A DNA stretch of 64,000 nt from Limnoperna fortunei. Its lineage: Eukaryota; Mollusca; Bivalvia; Mytilida; Modiolidae. Each line of letters begins with the position of its first letter. The first letter of the stretch is position 1. Both the position numbers and the translations under genes were made by a program. Below the pieces are notes generated by a model. That model was not told the DNA's origin. It made no database searches and was given only the letters and a program-made list of their open reading frames with translations. Below, in pieces: positions 14,255 through 23,217 of this stretch. The stretch lies in assembly GCA_944474755.1 (NCBI GenBank), contig OX104118.1, positions 70,809,575 to 70,873,574 on the forward strand, in the 5' to 3' direction.

Positions 14255-14460
14255 TTATGTTAACGGAATACACAACATTATATAAAATTCCAACTGAATA
14301 CGAATAGAAAAACGACATATATTCCACAATATAATGATCTAACTGAATTCGAATAGAAAACCACATATATTCCACAATATAATAATTTCTATCGAATAAA
14401 ACACATAAATCACACGATATAATAAACTCCCGTTACATGTATATATTCCACAATATATGA
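14255..14460. repeat. Degenerate tandem repeat in the retrotransposon 3' UTR
   Basis: Three to four degraded units containing CATATATTCCACAATATA, with a spacing of roughly 55-60 bp, lie between the gag-pol stop and the polypurine tract. Function unknown. Confidence 0.6.
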
Positions 14461-14473
14461 CGATCACTGACGG

Positions 14474-17400
14474 TTAAATTCTAGAGAGTCCATCGGCATT
14501 TTTGTTGGCTGACCCTTTACGGTAGACGATCGTAAAGTCATAAGGCTGAATTACCAATGCCCATCTTATTAACCTTTGATTCTTGTCTTTCATTTTCTGG
14601 AGCCAAGTTAATGGATTATGATCAGTTTGAATGACGAATTTATGCCCAGAAAGAAAGTACTTTAAAGATTCAATACTCCACACGATTGACAAACATTCCT
14701 TTTCAACGACGGAATAATTTCTTTCTCTCGGCAGTAGTTTTCTGCTCAGAAAAGCAATTGGATGCTCTTCCCCTTCGAATAATTGACTCAGAACAGCTCC
14801 CACGGCATAGTCTGACGCATCTGTTTGTAGTATAAATTCCTTTGTAAAGTCCGGATTTCTCAAAACCGGAGCACGGACCATCGCATCCTTTAACTCCTTG
14901 AAAGCTTTGATTTCATTATCAGTCCAATTAATAACATTCGGCTTATTCTTTTGTAGCAAATCGGTAAGCGGCTGTGAAATTGACGAAAAGTCTCTGATGT
15001 ACCTACGATAGTATCCAATAAGTCCCAAAAATGATTTCAGTCCCTTCTTATTTATCGGTAAAGGGAATTCGGTCATAGCTTTTACTTTAGATGGATCCGG
15101 TTTTACCATTCCACTTCCAACGATATGCCCCAGACAATGTATTTCAGAACTACCTAGCTCACATTTAGACGGACGTACAGTAAGATTTGCTTCACGTAAC
15201 CTTCCAAATACGGACCTTAAATGTTCGATATGCTCCTCGAATGTATCACTGTAGACAATTACATCATCAAAATATGCAGCTACGTGTGGTAAATCTCCAA
15301 CTACAACATCAATCAAGCGTGCAAATGTGGACGGCGCAGTTTTTAGCCCAAAGGCCATGACGGTAAACTCAAATTGTCCAAATGGAGTAATAAACGCGGA
15401 CTTTGCTCTCGAATTTTCATGTAATTCGACCTGCCAGTAGCCCTTGGAGAGATCTATTCGGCTAAGATATGCAGAATTTCCTAGTTTTTCAATCAACTCA
15501 TCTATGCGCGGAATAGGATATCCATCATTCACTGTAACCTGGTTCAACTTCCGGTAATCAACGCATAGTCTTATTGATCCATCAGGCTTGTCAATTAGGA
15601 CGATCGGACTACTATACGGGCTCTTTGAAGGTTTGATGTGTCCATCGCGCAGCATCTCATCCAGAAGTTTTTTAACTGATTCTCGGCGAGAATACGGAAT
15701 TCGGTAAGGCTTTTGTGATATCGGCTCTTCATTCGTCGTCTTTATTTCATGACGGATTATATTTGTACGGCCTGGTTTGGAAGTTAAAATATCTGCAAAC
15801 TGTTCACACACAGTCCACAAAGCATTTCTCTGTGTTTTCGCCAAATTAATCCCCAACGAAACATCGCGATACGTTTCCACATCATCTGGTACTGACACAT
15901 CCTCTACCGTGTCTGTAGTGCTTTTCTCTACAGAAATGCTCATTACAACTTTTCTATTGTAGCGTTTTAACAAGTTAACATGATAAGTAACTAACCTCTT
16001 GCGACCACCCACGTTTACTTGGTAATTAACATCGGACTGTTTACGTGTAATTCTAAACGGTCCCTTCCACTGTGCAGTCATTTTTGACGTTTCAGTCGGC
16101 AGGAGAACTAACACTTCCTCTCCTACTTCGAACGTGCGTTTACGTGCATTCCTGTCATACCATTTTTTCATTTTATTCTGCTTTTCGTACAGGTTTTCTT
16201 TCATAACAACTTGCATTTCAGCTAATTTTTCACGAACTTTTACCACATGCTCAACGATCGAATTTTTATCTTCAATTTCTCCTGTCATTTGAAATTTTAA
16301 TATATCTGTAGGGCCTCTTACTGGCCAACCATACAGCAGTTCAAACGGAGAAAATCCCGTTTCCTCGTGCGGCACCTCTCTGTACGCAAACAATGCATAT
16401 GGCAACATTTCATCCCAGTCCTTCTCATGACTTATGCAAAGCTTCTTTAAAACCTTCTTAAGTGTACCATTGTACCTTTCACATTTTCCATTGGACTGTG
16501 GTCGATATGGACTAGTAGTCACACCCTTAACACCTAAAGCTTCATACAACTGAGACAGTAATTTACTAGTAAAATTTGACCCTTGGTCACTTAGAATAGT
16601 CCTCGGAACACCTACTCTACTAAACAACTCAATTAACGATTCGGCCACACGCTCGGCCTCTATACTTGGAAGAGGGAAGGCTTCCGCATACCTCGTCCCT
16701 TCATCCACAACAGTCAGTATGTACTTATTTCCCTTCTTAGTTCGACTCATTGGCCCCACTATGTCAATTGCTATCTTTACAAACGGCTCATTAACTACAG
16801 GCGTTTTCACCATAGGTGCTTTAATATTACTTCGGCTAGATGTTTTTTGACAGAGGTCGCAACTCCTGCAGTGTTTCGTAACATCTGCAAATACTCCTGG
16901 CCAATAAAATGAATTTAAAATTCGTCGTTTACACTTCGATACACCAAGATGACCAGACATCGCATTATCATGCGCAAGTTCAAGTACTGATTTCCTTAAC
17001 TGTCTTGGCAAAACAATTTGACTACCTCCTTTTGTACCATCCTTCGATTCCCATTTACGCTTTAAAATTTCATTTTCATAATAAAATGCATATTTCATTT
17101 CACCGACATTCTCAATGTTATTTATAGCTTTTAATCTACAGTCACGGAGACTATCATCTTCTCTTTGAAGTTTCGCTAATGACACAGAGTCAACATTTGC
17201 TAATTCTAATAATTCTAAAGGCCTACCTTCAACTTCATTAATCGGTGCCATATCCAAGCTCTCATTATCAGATTCCGAACTAAATATATCGTTTGGTTTC
17301 ACGCCTGACTGTATCATTTTTGCACACGCATCGTTTTCTTGCTCTCTTTTAGCTTTTTCTTGCGACCTGGTTACAACATTAACATTCGCAGTCCGGCCTA

Positions 17401-18631
17401 TGATATCCATACCTAACAGAGCATCGGCGGCTAAATTTGGAACTAATCCTACAGTTGAGTGTCCCTTGTAATACGGGGTATCTAAATTAACTACAGCCAG
17501 TTTAGCCGTAAAAGGTTGTCCTACAGCAGTGTATAGAGTAACCCGCTGCCCTTCAATAATATGTGAAGGATCAACAAGGTCTTCCCTTATTAAGGTCATT
17601 TCTGCTCCCGTATCCTTAACAAAGAGAATTTCTCGTTCATTAACATGGCCACAAATATTTATTAACTTATCTCCATAAGTTGGTTTGACAAAATATGTTG
17701 CGGCATTCGCTTTCCCGACCTTCGGTTTTCGACACTCCTTTGCAAGATGACCCGGGCGGTTGCAATTATAACATCGTTGCTTGTCTCGATTGACATTAAT
17801 GCTTTGTTTGATCTGCATATCTCGATCGGTTCGAGGTTGCATTCGCGGACCATTGGTTGGCATAATATAATCCTCGGCGGCGTCCACAACGGAATTTTGG
17901 CCCTTGTTCCTTCGGATCCACTGTGCTTGTGCGGGCGATAACGCTTTCAAGAAGAATTCCTCACACAAACGCTCCTTCGGATTATCTTCACCAATGAATC
18001 GGTTGACACACTGAGTAATCCTTGCCATAAGCCCTCTGTAGGTTTCATCTTCCTTCTTTCGTACTTCTAGCAAGTCCGAAAAATATTGATGCTTCCTTCG
18101 ACCGAAGCGATCTACTAGTGCCTTTCTTAAATCACTATAGTTGTTACTAGCTATCTGGCTCACTTCCTTGGCTTCTCCCGTAAGCAAAGTTCGTAACTGT
18201 AACACCATCATTTCGGTAGTCCATTTTGCTTGTGACGCAATCGCTTCAAACTCCGACAGATAGGTTAAAATATCGTCCCTGGATTTGTGATCATAAGGTT
18301 GCAATTTTAATTTCACGGGAACATCATGCTCAGTTTTCTTGCAATTTTCCGAAACATTTACTTTAGCTAGTTCTATGTCAAGTTGTTTTATTCTTAACTC
18401 GTGCTCATATCTCATACGATCTCGTTCTAAATCCAATTTCCTTTTTTCAATTTCAAGTTCTAATTTTCTATTGTTATCCATAGGTGAATCTGACAAAGTT
18501 GTATTTTGATCGGAATTTTCGTTCAAAAAGTTAATTAACAGTTGTTTTCGATTTTTGTCTTTCGGATGTTCTTGCACAAAAATTGGAGTTGAAATATCGT
18601 CATCAATAAATCCTGTGAATCCTTCTGCCAT
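14474..18631 (-). CDS. gag-pol: Gag-Pol polyprotein, order Gag-PR-IN-RT-RNase H
   Basis: 1385 aa from the ATG at 18631; the frame is open 27 bases further upstream but without an ATG. Domains: N-terminal region with a charged coiled coil (about 55-91), capsid-like region (about 110-250), CCHC zinc knuckle CYNCNRPGHLAKEC (287-300), aspartic protease with DTGAE (340-344) and ALLGMD, integrase zinc domain H554, H561, C591, C594, integrase core D623, D682, E718 with 35 residues between the last two, GPF module (857-859) followed by HVNLLKRY, then reverse transcriptase with D1060 and YFDD (1120-1123), and RNase H with D1271, E1310, D1337, D1380 ending ADGLSR at the C-terminus. All catalytic residues are present and there is no stop or frameshift between gag and pol, so both would be made as one polyprotein cleaved by the protease. 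Ordinary Ty3/gypsy elements place integrase last; here it precedes RT. Confidence 0.96.
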   Translation of the reverse strand: MAEGFTGFIDDDISTPIFVQEHPKDKNRKQLLINFLNENSDQNTTLSDSPMDNNRKLELEIEKRKLDLERDRMRYEHELRIKQLDIELAKVNVSENCKKTEHDVPVKLKLQPYDHKSRDDILTYLSEFEAIASQAKWTTEMMVLQLRTLLTGEAKEVSQIASNNYSDLRKALVDRFGRRKHQYFSDLLEVRKKEDETYRGLMARITQCVNRFIGEDNPKERLCEEFFLKALSPAQAQWIRRNKGQNSVVDAAEDYIMPTNGPRMQPRTDRDMQIKQSINVNRDKQRCYNCNRPGHLAKECRKPKVGKANAATYFVKPTYGDKLINICGHVNEREILFVKDTGAEMTLIREDLVDPSHIIEGQRVTLYTAVGQPFTAKLAVVNLDTPYYKGHSTVGLVPNLAADALLGMDIIGRTANVNVVTRSQEKAKREQENDACAKMIQSGVKPNDIFSSESDNESLDMAPINEVEGRPLELLELANVDSVSLAKLQREDDSLRDCRLKAINNIENVGEMKYAFYYENEILKRKWESKDGTKGGSQIVLPRQLRKSVLELAHDNAMSGHLGVSKCKRRILNSFYWPGVFADVTKHCRSCDLCQKTSSRSNIKAPMVKTPVVNEPFVKIAIDIVGPMSRTKKGNKYILTVVDEGTRYAEAFPLPSIEAERVAESLIELFSRVGVPRTILSDQGSNFTSKLLSQLYEALGVKGVTTSPYRPQSNGKCERYNGTLKKVLKKLCISHEKDWDEMLPYALFAYREVPHEETGFSPFELLYGWPVRGPTDILKFQMTGEIEDKNSIVEHVVKVREKLAEMQVVMKENLYEKQNKMKKWYDRNARKRTFEVGEEVLVLLPTETSKMTAQWKGPFRITRKQSDVNYQVNVGGRKRLVTYHVNLLKRYNRKVVMSISVEKSTTDTVEDVSVPDDVETYRDVSLGINLAKTQRNALWTVCEQFADILTSKPGRTNIIRHEIKTTNEEPISQKPYRIPYSRRESVKKLLDEMLRDGHIKPSKSPYSSPIVLIDKPDGSIRLCVDYRKLNQVTVNDGYPIPRIDELIEKLGNSAYLSRIDLSKGYWQVELHENSRAKSAFITPFGQFEFTVMAFGLKTAPSTFARLIDVVVGDLPHVAAYFDDVIVYSDTFEEHIEHLRSVFGRLREANLTVRPSKCELGSSEIHCLGHIVGSGMVKPDPSKVKAMTEFPLPINKKGLKSFLGLIGYYRRYIRDFSSISQPLTDLLQKNKPNVINWTDNEIKAFKELKDAMVRAPVLRNPDFTKEFILQTDASDYAVGAVLSQLFEGEEHPIAFLSRKLLPRERNYSVVEKECLSIVWSIESLKYFLSGHKFVIQTDHNPLTWLQKMKDKNQRLIRWALVIQPYDFTIVYRKGSANKNADGLSRI

Positions 18632-18665
18632 TTTTATAATTATAAATAATTTTAACACATTTTGG

Positions 18666-18683
18666 ATCCCACCGCTGCCACCA
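18666..18683 (-). promoter_or_regulatory. Primer binding site, tRNA-Leu type
   Basis: Three bases inside the 5' LTR, the minus strand reads TGGTGGCAGCGGTGGGAT. This is complementary to the CCACCGCTGCCACCA-type 3' end I recall for tRNA-Leu (AAG/UAG). It is the expected start point of minus-strand DNA synthesis. Confidence 0.85.
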
Positions 18684-18686
18684 TTT

Positions 18687-19032
18687 TGTTATGAGGGTTC
18701 TTTTATCCAAAAACTATTATATTAAATAACAAATAATTCCAATAAATGTAACTTGTATTTGTAAAATAAATGAAAAGAAAACGTTACTGAGCCACTTTAC
18801 ATTACAACCTAACATTAATAAAAAGGCACGGCCGGTACTATGAAAACCTAAAGCTGAACTGATAACAGTATTTTATAAATATGTGAAAACAAATGTTACT
18901 TCAGACAAAAGTCGCCACCATATCCTGGGAAAGTTTCTAACATAAGCAAATTGTAATTGGAACTGTCATTTCTAATTATCGCACTGAAGTTAATGATAAA
19001 CATAACGGAAAAGTCATAATGTCACTTTAACA
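18687..19032 (-). repeat. 5' LTR of the Gmr1-order element
   Basis: 346 bp, upstream with respect to the ORF. On the minus strand it starts TGTTAAAG and ends CATAACA. A TATA-like ATTTATAAAA sits at 18880-18871 (minus strand) and is the likely core promoter. Identical to the other LTR. Confidence 0.96.
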
Positions 19033-19250
19033 ATGTACTAATATTCTGCCAGTGATTTTATTTATTTGGGCCTGTTTTTGATTTGTACAAATGCATTTTT
19101 ATTTTTGTATCTTTTTTTGGAGAGGACTTAAACAGGTTAATAATATTTGTTTTTTATCTTGTATAAACGTTTTCTCGGATTTCAATATTAGAAGTCATAT
19201 TTTCTATGTGCATTTTCAGTACCAGTTGTTCATTTGTTTTTATTTGTTTT

Positions 19251-19660
19251 TCTGGGACCATACTGGGAGGGTTTTTAGTGCTCGACTTGCATAACTGCCC
19301 ACATACCAGATAGATGAGGCCCTCTCGTTGAGAGTACCGGATGTGATTTTTCATGTTATAATGCGGAGAGCCTAACCGCCTACCACAGTCTACCACAGTG
19401 AGTAATTTGTTTAAAGAGTGTCGCGCTCCTCCACGATAAAGACCGCCTGCGTAGGTTTCGAAGAAATGTAATCTCATTGTAGCCGATACCAAAGGGGTAA
19501 TTTCCTGTTCCTACTGAATACTCCATACTTTTTCTAGGGGCAGTCAAATTGTGTTCCATTTGGTCCATTTTTTCAGTTGATTTTTTTTGTTTGTGAACTT
19601 GTTCTCGTACAGAATACATCGAATTGCTCCCTGAGGTTAAAATAGATTCAATCAAACTCA
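19251..19660 (+). mobile_element. Dispersed SINE-like repeat, family 2, copy a
   Basis: Begins TCTGGGACCATACTGGGAGG and contains GTGCTCGAC..GCATAACTGCCC, CACGATAAAGACCGCCTGCG and AATACTCCATACTTTT, ending near GTTCTCGT..AGAAT..ATTCAATCAAAC. The same order of blocks occurs at 47380-47757 and 52895-53262, and a fragment at 37193-37255. No tRNA-like head is visible. Short minus-strand ORFs here are incidental. It lies next to the retrotransposon insertion. Confidence 0.65.
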
Positions 19661-22138
19661 TTTGTTTTTGAACCCGAGTTTTTTTGTAATCTTATTATAT
19701 ATTGCTATATGTTAGATCTTTTTGTGTGTGTAAAGTTTGTTTTTGTTGATATTATGAGTTTTGTATATCCATTTACTCATGGTTTAATTATTTTCTTTTT
19801 TCTTGGTTTGTATGTTTTATGCAATAGACTCCAGTGTGGTCTTTTATAAATTATTCCGAAGGTCATCGATGTTTATTTCATTCTTAGTTTTCAAGACGGT
19901 TATTGTTGTCTGAAGGTCTTTCTTCTATTTGGTCCCAGTCGTGGGGTTTGGTGGATTTCATATATGTATAGAGCAATAGCAGGACTAATGTAGAGCGCTA
20001 TAAGGATAATTATACAGCAATATTGACAGTTTTGTAGAGTTATGGTAATGCAGCGAAGCAGAAAGCGTTGTAAAGTAACCTGTAATCGCATTCAAAGAGT
20101 TTTCCCATTCATGCAGTAAACGGCGTAATCACAAATTATACATCAAAACAACCCATGACCTTGTGACAATGTTAAGAATAATAATGTTTGTCGGTGGTTT
20201 CCCGGATTTTTTCACCAACAAGGTTATACATGTATTTGGAACGAAATGAAATGTGTTTACAAGCCAGTTTTCGTTACAAAAGGCACCACGCCTAATTTTG
20301 CGAAAAATGATCAAAATCTGGACGACAATTTACAATGAGACGCCGTTGCAGGAATGAATGAATTATTTAAGTTTAATGTCTTTGTTGTTCGTATAGACAC
20401 TAAACTGATTAGTAAGTCTTTTTAACCAATATATTTGTAAACAAGACTGTGCATATGTTATAATGTTTTATTCCACATTATATTGCACAGTTTATGTTCT
20501 TTTTGTTTCGTGTCCGACTTTATTAGGATTCCAATCACGATTTGACACGAGAAGAAAAATACCCTTATTCAAACATTATCTTATTACTCAAGAAAAATCA
20601 GGCTAGCTAGAAATAAAACAAATAATAATATTCCGTGACGTCATTGATTATCGCCAAGAATACTGTTTTATTGTGTAATTTGAAAGGTTGGTTCATCAAA
20701 GATACCTAGGTTATATAACTCAATACGGACCTTATTAAGATTCATTAGTTGTGCTCGAGTCCAAACAATATTTAAAGATGACGAAAAGCTTAAAAAACAC
20801 GGTAAAGCCATCTAAATTTGAAGGTAAAGTGAAGCCAATAAAAAGGGTTGACATGGAGAGAATTTTCTAACTAAATTGGTCAAGGTTTCCCACACACGTG
20901 TAGACACAGAAATCATGTCTTGTGAGGATGCTATATTAACAAAGCCACAAAAAGCAATTGTTGTAACAAGGTCTGTTGATATCGGTAGTAAAAGATAAAC
21001 AAGATTTCATATCTGTAAATATGGTATAATATAATGAAACATTTTCAGCAACATTAATCAAAAGACCACGAGGTAATTATATTGATTGTAAATCTCTGTA
21101 ATGCAAATGAAATTAAACACAATAGTAATTTAAAAAGCGTCAGCAAACGTTGACGCGATTAAATGTGATATGTCTAAATACCAGTCTACACAGCGACTAC
21201 AATAAAGGCGACGGCAGTAAAGGTCAATGTACTGACTGGTATATTGTTTTAACGTTTTACGCTAGACCATGTAGAATTCTACTACGATTTAACATCTCTG
21301 TAACACCTATTATCAATCTATTATTATCATCTACGCTCCATAACTTGACAGATCTTAACATTAAGAAAAAATATATGTTATAGGCTTAGACTTAAAATTT
21401 TGTCAAAGTAAAATCACAGAATTTTATAAGAAATGCTTAATAGCTCAAGGTTAATAAAAATACAAATGAAAATAACAGTCTGCATAGCTTAAGAAAATCA
21501 AGACGTATTTTATTAGCAGATGTTCAAATTACAATTACGGCCTCTTAAGAGGTGAACATCAAGAATGTAAACTTCCGTGGGCTGTCTTTCCTGCGGGGTT
21601 GACAAACGACTGAATAAGAAGAAAAAAACAAACACAATCGTTCAATTAGTAGCTTCGCTACATAGATAATGTTTCATTGCTGACCAAATTCACGTTTAAG
21701 TATCGCTTTTATTCTAATGAGCTGAATATTAGACAAAAAAACAAACAGTTTTAAAGAGTGCTTGAATCATGCAAGATTTATATCTTAAAATCTATCACGA
21801 GGCCAGTTTAAACCAATAATTAGTCAACCCATTGTAGTCTACTTGTCATACTATGTTAATATTTATACTTAGAAACGTTTTATTGAACTAAACAATGACT
21901 TTGCGAATTCAGTTCAATATGTATGCAACAATTATTCTGTCGCGATAAGAGTGAAAAATGTATTTTTTCTTACAAGTAATTAAATAAATTTTAGAACACA
22001 TAATAATTGGTACATAGTGTACGACCCATAATTTTTTACATGGTTTTGAACACCATTATTAGCTTGTACCTATCATTAAGTAGTAATCTACAGAAACATG
22101 GATTTAAGCAATCAGACGCAGCATGCCGAATACCATAT
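19661..22138. other. No feature recognised
   Basis: About 2.5 kb of AT-rich unique sequence. Open frames are short (under 80 codons), lack splice-consistent extension or family motifs, and I support none. Confidence 0.6.
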
Positions 22139-22385
22139 GGGGGCCTCGGTTGCCGAGTGGTTAAGGTAGTGCGTCTACTATTGATCAGGTGGGCTGTTAA
22201 CACTATGATTGCGGGTTCGAGTCTCACTGCGGGCATGGTGCGGTCGACTCCCGTCTTAATTGAAAAAGATTTCCAGTTTTCCTACCGAAGATCGGAGGTT
22301 TACTCTGGGTGCTTCCTCCTCAATATAAATAGACGACATGATATAGCTAATAAAATGCTGACAAATTTCAAACAAACAACAAAAA
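22139..22385 (+). mobile_element. tRNA-derived SINE, full length
   Basis: Pol III A box TTGCCGAGTGGTTAAGG and B box GGGTTCGAGTC give a tRNA-like head. Next comes the core shared with the other copies (CTTAATTGA..TTTCCAGTTTTCCTACCG), then a tail ending in AAACAAACAAC. An imperfect target duplication around ACCATATG flanks it. The head is not a tRNA gene: the anticodon and acceptor arms do not fold properly. Confidence 0.85.
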
Positions 22386-22639
22386 TCCAACACCATATGA
22401 TACACGTTAAACTTTTATAGAACGAAGAATACCAACAAAAAACCAGATATATTTATTTATTTTACATTATCAAAACGACATCAGTAGTAAGTTTTGTTCT
22501 AGCTGGTAGCCCTGCAATAAGAAAAGCAATTATGGTACAAATTATGGCCGTTTTCGCCACTTTCAAAGTAGGGAGATGGGCGAACAGGAGATGTGCCACT
22601 ATGTACTAGTACTTGTTATTGTTCTATTGAGTTAAGCTG

Positions 22640-22965
22640 CTACTGCTGGACACATAGAGTTTCTTATAGCGTCATCAGGTGACAGTCGCGGGGTTGTTAA
22701 ATTATAATACGAAAAGTCTGACTGGTCCATAACGATAAATACATTCGGAAAATAGAGACTAAGGGCAGACTTGAAAAATTATGAAGTTTTGGCGGAAATA
22801 TCGCATTTGTGTCTGCTACAATGAGTCTATCGCGTTTTAAAAACCACAAAAGTAATCTTTATGAAGCAAAAAGTGTGGCGCTCTCCAAACATGTACCTTC
22901 TTTTGTCTTAAATATAACTGAAATATAGCTGGACTTCAATCAATCAATCAATCAATCAATCAATT
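22640..22965 (+). mobile_element. Family 2 SINE-like repeat, diverged copy
   Basis: Shares GGGGTTGTTAAATTATAATACGAAAAGTCTG-type sequence with the copy at 47480 and ends TATAGCTGGACTTCAATC followed by (AATC)n at 22938-22963. The 5' part is poorly conserved. Confidence 0.55.
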
Positions 22966-23217
22966 TAGCTTCTTGTTCTTTTTTTTGGACAGTCGTAGAG
23001 TATTGTTTCGCAAAAATTTGAAGTAAATTGTAGGGCAATTAACCAATCATTCTAATTAAAGTAACTTGTAATCGTGTTCTTGTATGGTATACAACACAAA
23101 TAAATGTTTTACCTTGCTTTTCATGACTTTTTAATTATATTGTTAATGCAGAATGATAGTAACTGTAAATATAATGAGCTTAAGATTGGAGACAGATTAC
23201 AAAATAATTTAGTAAAC

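Larger units (their letters stand above)
13668..19032 (-). mobile_element. Intact Gmr1-order Ty3/gypsy LTR retrotransposon
   Basis: A 5365-bp element with 346-bp LTRs at 13668-14013 and 18687-19032, identical in my base-by-base reading, bounded by TG...CA. The 5-bp target duplication ATGTA occupies 13663-13667 and 19033-19037. Read on the minus strand the order is 5' LTR, tRNA-Leu primer site, a single gag-pol ORF, a 3' untranslated region of about 450 bp, polypurine tract, 3' LTR. No env ORF is present. Pol has integrase before reverse transcriptase, the arrangement known from the Gmr1 group of Ty3/gypsy elements. Identical LTRs and an unbroken ORF imply a very recent, possibly still mobile insertion. 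Confidence 0.96.

Noticed and set aside
13668..19032. Endogenous retrovirus
   Set aside because: No env frame lies between the pol stop and the polypurine tract; domain content is that of an LTR retrotransposon.
19154..19661. Overlapping minus-strand ORFs of 112 and 93 codons
   Set aside because: They lie within a dispersed repeat also present at 47380 and 52895, where the frames are not conserved.
22139..22212. Possible tRNA gene (also at 34695)
   Set aside because: A and B boxes are present, but the cloverleaf is incomplete and the sequence continues into a SINE core and tail with target duplications.
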